Part shown: positions 31,131 to 33,585 of the stretch, piece by piece
Position numbering within the stretch: the first letter of the stretch is position 1
How the letters are laid out: each line of letters opens with the position of its first letter
Made by a program: the position numbers and the translations under genes
Notes under the pieces: generated by a model
What the model was told of the DNA's origin: nothing
Seen by the model: only the letters and a program-made list of their open reading frames with translations
Database searches by the model: none
Source of the DNA: Caballeronia glathei
GTDB taxonomy: Bacteria; Pseudomonadota; Gammaproteobacteria; Burkholderiales; Burkholderiaceae
Direction of reading: 5' to 3'
DNA length: 33,585 bases
NCBI RefSeq assembly: GCF_000698595.1
Contig: NZ_JFHC01000077.1
Location: 1-33,585 of the forward strand

Positions 31131-32894
31131 ATGAATATGCCCAGCGCGGAATTCTCCACGTCGGATACGACTCCCCCTCACGAAGCTGATTCCATCGGCG
31201 GCACCGTGCTCATGCGCGCGCTGGCGGACGAAAACGTCGAGTTCATTTGGGGCTATCCCGGCGGCTCGGTACTTTACATCTACGACGAGCTGTACAAACA
31301 GGACCAGATCCAGCACATCCTCGTGCGCCACGAGCAGGCCGCGGTACATGCCGCCGATGCCTATGCGCGTTCGACGGGCAAGGTCGGCGTCTGCCTCGTG
31401 ACCTCCGGCCCCGGCGTCACCAATGCGGTGACCGGCATCGCCACCGCCTACATGGACTCGATCCCGCTCGTCGTGATCAGCGGTCAGGTGCCCACCGCGG
31501 CGATCGGCCTGGACGCGTTCCAGGAGTGCGACACGGTCGGCATCACGCGGCCGTGCGTGAAGCACAACTTCCTCGTGAAGGACGTGCGCGATCTCGCCGC
31601 GACGGTCAAGAAGGCGTTCTACATTGCCCGCACCGGCCGTCCCGGCCCCGTGCTGATCGACATTCCGAAGGACGTGTCCAAGGCGCCGTGCAAGTACGAG
31701 CCGCTCAAGACCGTCTCGCTGCGCTCGTACAACCCGGTCACGAAAGGCCACTCCGGCCAGATCCGCAAGGCGGTGCAACTGCTTTTGTCGGCGAAGCGCC
31801 CGTATATCTATACCGGCGGCGGCATCATCCTCGCGGATGCGTCGCGTGAGCTGAACCAGTTCGCCGATCTGCTCGGCTACCCGGTCACCAACACGCTGAT
31901 GGGCCTCGGCGGCTATCGCGCGAGCGACAAGAAGTTCCTCGGCATGCTCGGCATGCACGGCACGTACGAAGCCAACATGGCGATGCAGAACTGCGACGTG
32001 CTGATCGCGATCGGCGCGCGTTTCGACGACCGCGTGATCGGCGATCCGAAGCATTTCGCGTCCTCGCCGCGCAAGATCATCCATATCGACGTCGATCCGT
32101 CCTCCATTTCGAAGCGCGTGAAGGTCGATATTCCGATCGTCGGCGACGTGAAGGAAGTGCTGAAGGAACTCATCGAGCAGCTTCAGACCGCCGAGCACGG
32201 CCCGGACACGAAGGCGCTCGCCGAGTGGTGGAAGGACATCGAAGCCTGGCGCTCGAAGGACTGCCTCGCCTACGACCGCGAAAGCGAGATCATCAAGCCG
32301 CAGTACGTCGTCGAAAAGGCGTGGGAACTGACGGACGGCAACGCTTTCGTCTGCTCCGACGTCGGCCAGCACCAGATGTGGGCGGCGCAGTTCTATCGCT
32401 TCAACAAGCCGCGCCGCTGGATCAATTCCGGCGGGCTCGGCACGATGGGCTTCGGCCTGCCGGCGGCGATGGGCGTGAAGATGGCTTTCCCCGACGAAGA
32501 AGTGCTCTGCATCACGGGCGAAGGCTCGATCCAGATGTGCATCCAGGAGCTCTCGACGTGCAAGCAGTACAACACGCCCGTCAAGATCATCTCGCTGAAC
32601 AACCGCTATCTCGGCATGGTGCGCCAGTGGCAGCAGATCGAATACAAGAAGCGCTACTCCAGTTCGTACATGGACGCGCTGCCCGATTTCGTGAAGCTGG
32701 CTGAAGCGTACGGCCACGTCGGCATCCGCGTCGAGAAGACGGCCGACGTCGAGCCGGCGCTGAAGGAAGCGCTGCGTCTGAAGGATCGCACCGTATTTCT
32801 CGACTTCCAGACCGATCCCACCGAAAACGTATTTCCGATGGTCCAGGCAGGCAAGGGCATCACGGAAATGCTGCTCGGATCGGAAGATCTGTAA
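31131..32894 (+). CDS. ilvI: Acetolactate synthase large (catalytic) subunit
   Basis: A thiamine-diphosphate enzyme of 587 residues that joins two pyruvates, or pyruvate and 2-oxobutyrate, in the first common step of Val/Leu/Ile synthesis; cytoplasmic. The catalytic Glu is E68 in VRHEQAAVHAADAYAR, SGPGVTNAVTG follows, and the ThDP-Mg site reads ITGEGSIQMCIQELSTC...NNRYLGMVRQWQ. AAGGTGA just upstream supports the ATG at 31131. The N-terminal 20 residues are a polar extension. It forms a complex with IlvH, encoded 113 bp downstream; a long hairpin lies in between. The symbol could equally be ilvB; the ilvIHC order favours ilvI. Confidence 0.97.
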   Translation: MNMPSAEFSTSDTTPPHEADSIGGTVLMRALADENVEFIWGYPGGSVLYIYDELYKQDQIQHILVRHEQAAVHAADAYARSTGKVGVCLVTSGPGVTNAVTGIATAYMDSIPLVVISGQVPTAAIGLDAFQECDTVGITRPCVKHNFLVKDVRDLAATVKKAFYIARTGRPGPVLIDIPKDVSKAPCKYEPLKTVSLRSYNPVTKGHSGQIRKAVQLLLSAKRPYIYTGGGIILADASRELNQFADLLGYPVTNTLMGLGGYRASDKKFLGMLGMHGTYEANMAMQNCDVLIAIGARFDDRVIGDPKHFASSPRKIIHIDVDPSSISKRVKVDIPIVGDVKEVLKELIEQLQTAEHGPDTKALAEWWKDIEAWRSKDCLAYDRESEIIKPQYVVEKAWELTDGNAFVCSDVGQHQMWAAQFYRFNKPRRWINSGGLGTMGFGLPAAMGVKMAFPDEEVLCITGEGSIQMCIQELSTCKQYNTPVKIISLNNRYLGMVRQWQQIEYKKRYSSSYMDALPDFVKLAEAYGHVGIRVEKTADVEPALKEALRLKDRTVFLDFQTDPTENVFPMVQAGKGITEMLLGSEDL

Positions 32895-32901
32895 CGGTCG
32901 T

Positions 32902-32973
32902 CTGTCCCGCCAGGGCTCGCGCGCGGACGTCTTCACAAAAGACGTCCGCGGCGCGCGCAGCCGGACGGGACAG
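32902..32973 (+). other. Long stem-loop between ilvI and ilvH
   Basis: A perfect 11-bp inner stem (GCGGACGTCTT, 32923-32933, with AAGACGTCCGC, 32939-32949, loop CACAA) is extended by GC-rich flanks and closed by an 8-bp outer stem (CTGTCCCG, 32902-32909, with CGGGACAG, 32966-32973). No U tract follows, so it is probably not a strong terminator. It may protect or process the mRNA between the two subunit genes. Confidence 0.7.
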
Positions 32974-33007
32974 GCTCAATCACTGGACATATCGGGAACG
33001 CGACATC

Positions 33008-33499
33008 ATGAAACACATCATCTCCGTGCTGCTGGAAAACGAACCGGGCGCGTTATCGCGCGTCGTCGGGCTCTTTTCGGCACGCGGCTACAACATTGAA
33101 ACCTTGACGGTGGCGCCGACCGAAGACAGTTCGCTGTCGCGGCTCACCATCGTGTCCATCGGCTCGGACGACGTGATCGAACAGATCACGAAGCACCTGA
33201 ACCGCCTGATCGAGGTGGTGAAAGTGGTCGACCTGACAGAGGGCGCCCATATCGAGCGCGAGCTGATGCTGATCAAAGTGCGGGCGGTCGGCAAGGAACG
33301 CGAGGAAATGAAGCGGATGGCGGACATCTTCCGCGGCCGCATCATCGACGTGACCGAAAAGACCTACACGATGGAACTGACGGGCGCGAGCGACAAGCTC
33401 GATGCGTTCATTCAGGGCCTCGATGCCACGGCGATCCTGGAAACGGTTCGCACGGGTAGTTCCGGCATCGGCCGGGGCGAGCGCATCCTCAAGGTGTAA
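33008..33499 (+). CDS. ilvH: Acetolactate synthase small (regulatory) subunit
   Basis: The regulatory subunit that activates the catalytic subunit and confers valine feedback inhibition. The protein has 163 residues, the normal length. An N-terminal ACT domain lies at about 4-78 (HIISVLLENEPGALSRVVGLFSARGYNIETL), followed by the C-terminal domain with ELMLIKV and FRGRIIDVTEKTYTMELTG. It lies between ilvI and ilvC in the usual order and should be co-transcribed with both. Confidence 0.97.
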   Translation: MKHIISVLLENEPGALSRVVGLFSARGYNIETLTVAPTEDSSLSRLTIVSIGSDDVIEQITKHLNRLIEVVKVVDLTEGAHIERELMLIKVRAVGKEREEMKRMADIFRGRIIDVTEKTYTMELTGASDKLDAFIQGLDATAILETVRTGSSGIGRGERILKV

Positions 33500-33560
33500 G
33501 CGCCCGCCAGCAGTTCCACGCAAGACCAAATTTCAACGAATCAGGACTCAAGGAACCACC

Positions 33561-33585
33561 ATGAAAGTTTTCTACGACAAGGACG
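33561..33585 (+). CDS. ilvC: Ketol-acid reductoisomerase, first codons only (cut by window end)
   Basis: The eight visible codons read MKVFYDKD, the standard IlvC N-terminus. AAGGAA at 33550-33555 is a good ribosome binding site. IlvC converts acetolactate to dihydroxyisovalerate with NADPH, the step after IlvIH, and follows ilvH by 61 bp. Confidence 0.9.

Noticed and set aside
31098..32936. Open frame of 612 codons opposite ilvI
   Set aside because: Antisense shadow of a highly conserved enzyme gene.

Overview
The window is a chromosomal segment of a high-GC betaproteobacterium of the family Burkholderiaceae, most likely Paraburkholderia, Caballeronia or a close relative. The evidence is the strong G/C bias at third codon positions, the gene families (sigma factor - DUF3619 - DUF3106 - RDD next to ilvIHC, KdpD/KdpE, an Fsr-type exporter) and the absence of phage, transposase or tRNA genes. 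The genus call is inference from remembered protein similarity; no search was run.

Layout. 1-5449 (+): the 3' half of kdpB, then kdpC, kdpD and kdpE, a high-affinity K+ ATPase with its two-component system. 5450-6522: a large intergenic inverted-repeat element. 6523-7779 (-): fsr-like exporter. 8118-9800 (+): chemoreceptor. 9801-10736: a second copy of the inverted-repeat element. 10737-16083: three signalling proteins (HDOD; PAS-GGDEF-EAL; EAL-HDOD). 16167-23185 (+): secreted peroxiredoxin, unknown membrane protein, Gdx/SugE guanidinium exporter behind a guanidine-II riboswitch, DUF4126, FtsX-type permease, truncated haemoglobin, AlaX editing protein, DUF924. 23182-28288 (-): a lipid-remodelling set (PlcP-like phosphatase, GT4 glycosyltransferase, diacylglycerol kinase) followed by TetR, LOG and an SDR. 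28382-30731 (-): ECF sigma factor, DUF3619, DUF3106 and RDD genes. 31131-end (+): ilvI, ilvH and the first codons of ilvC.

Most notable signals. (1) Two related elements of about 1 kb fill, stop codon to stop codon, the only two spacious convergent gaps in the window. Each has two facing arms carrying the same 30-nt palindrome, a GCCCC/GGGGC hairpin and a 24-nt block identical in three of the four arms. The palindrome differs between copies by a paired base change. One arm contains ten perfect tandem GAACCCC heptamers. (2) A Pho-box-like site of two 7-mers with a 4-nt spacer lies before the PlcP-like gene, pointing to phosphate-starvation replacement of phospholipids by glycolipids, with DgkA recycling diacylglycerol. 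(3) A two-hairpin ACGA guanidine-II riboswitch precedes the SugE/Gdx gene. (4) There are structured non-coding segments at the ilv operon, at the GGDEF-EAL leader and upstream of the HDOD gene.
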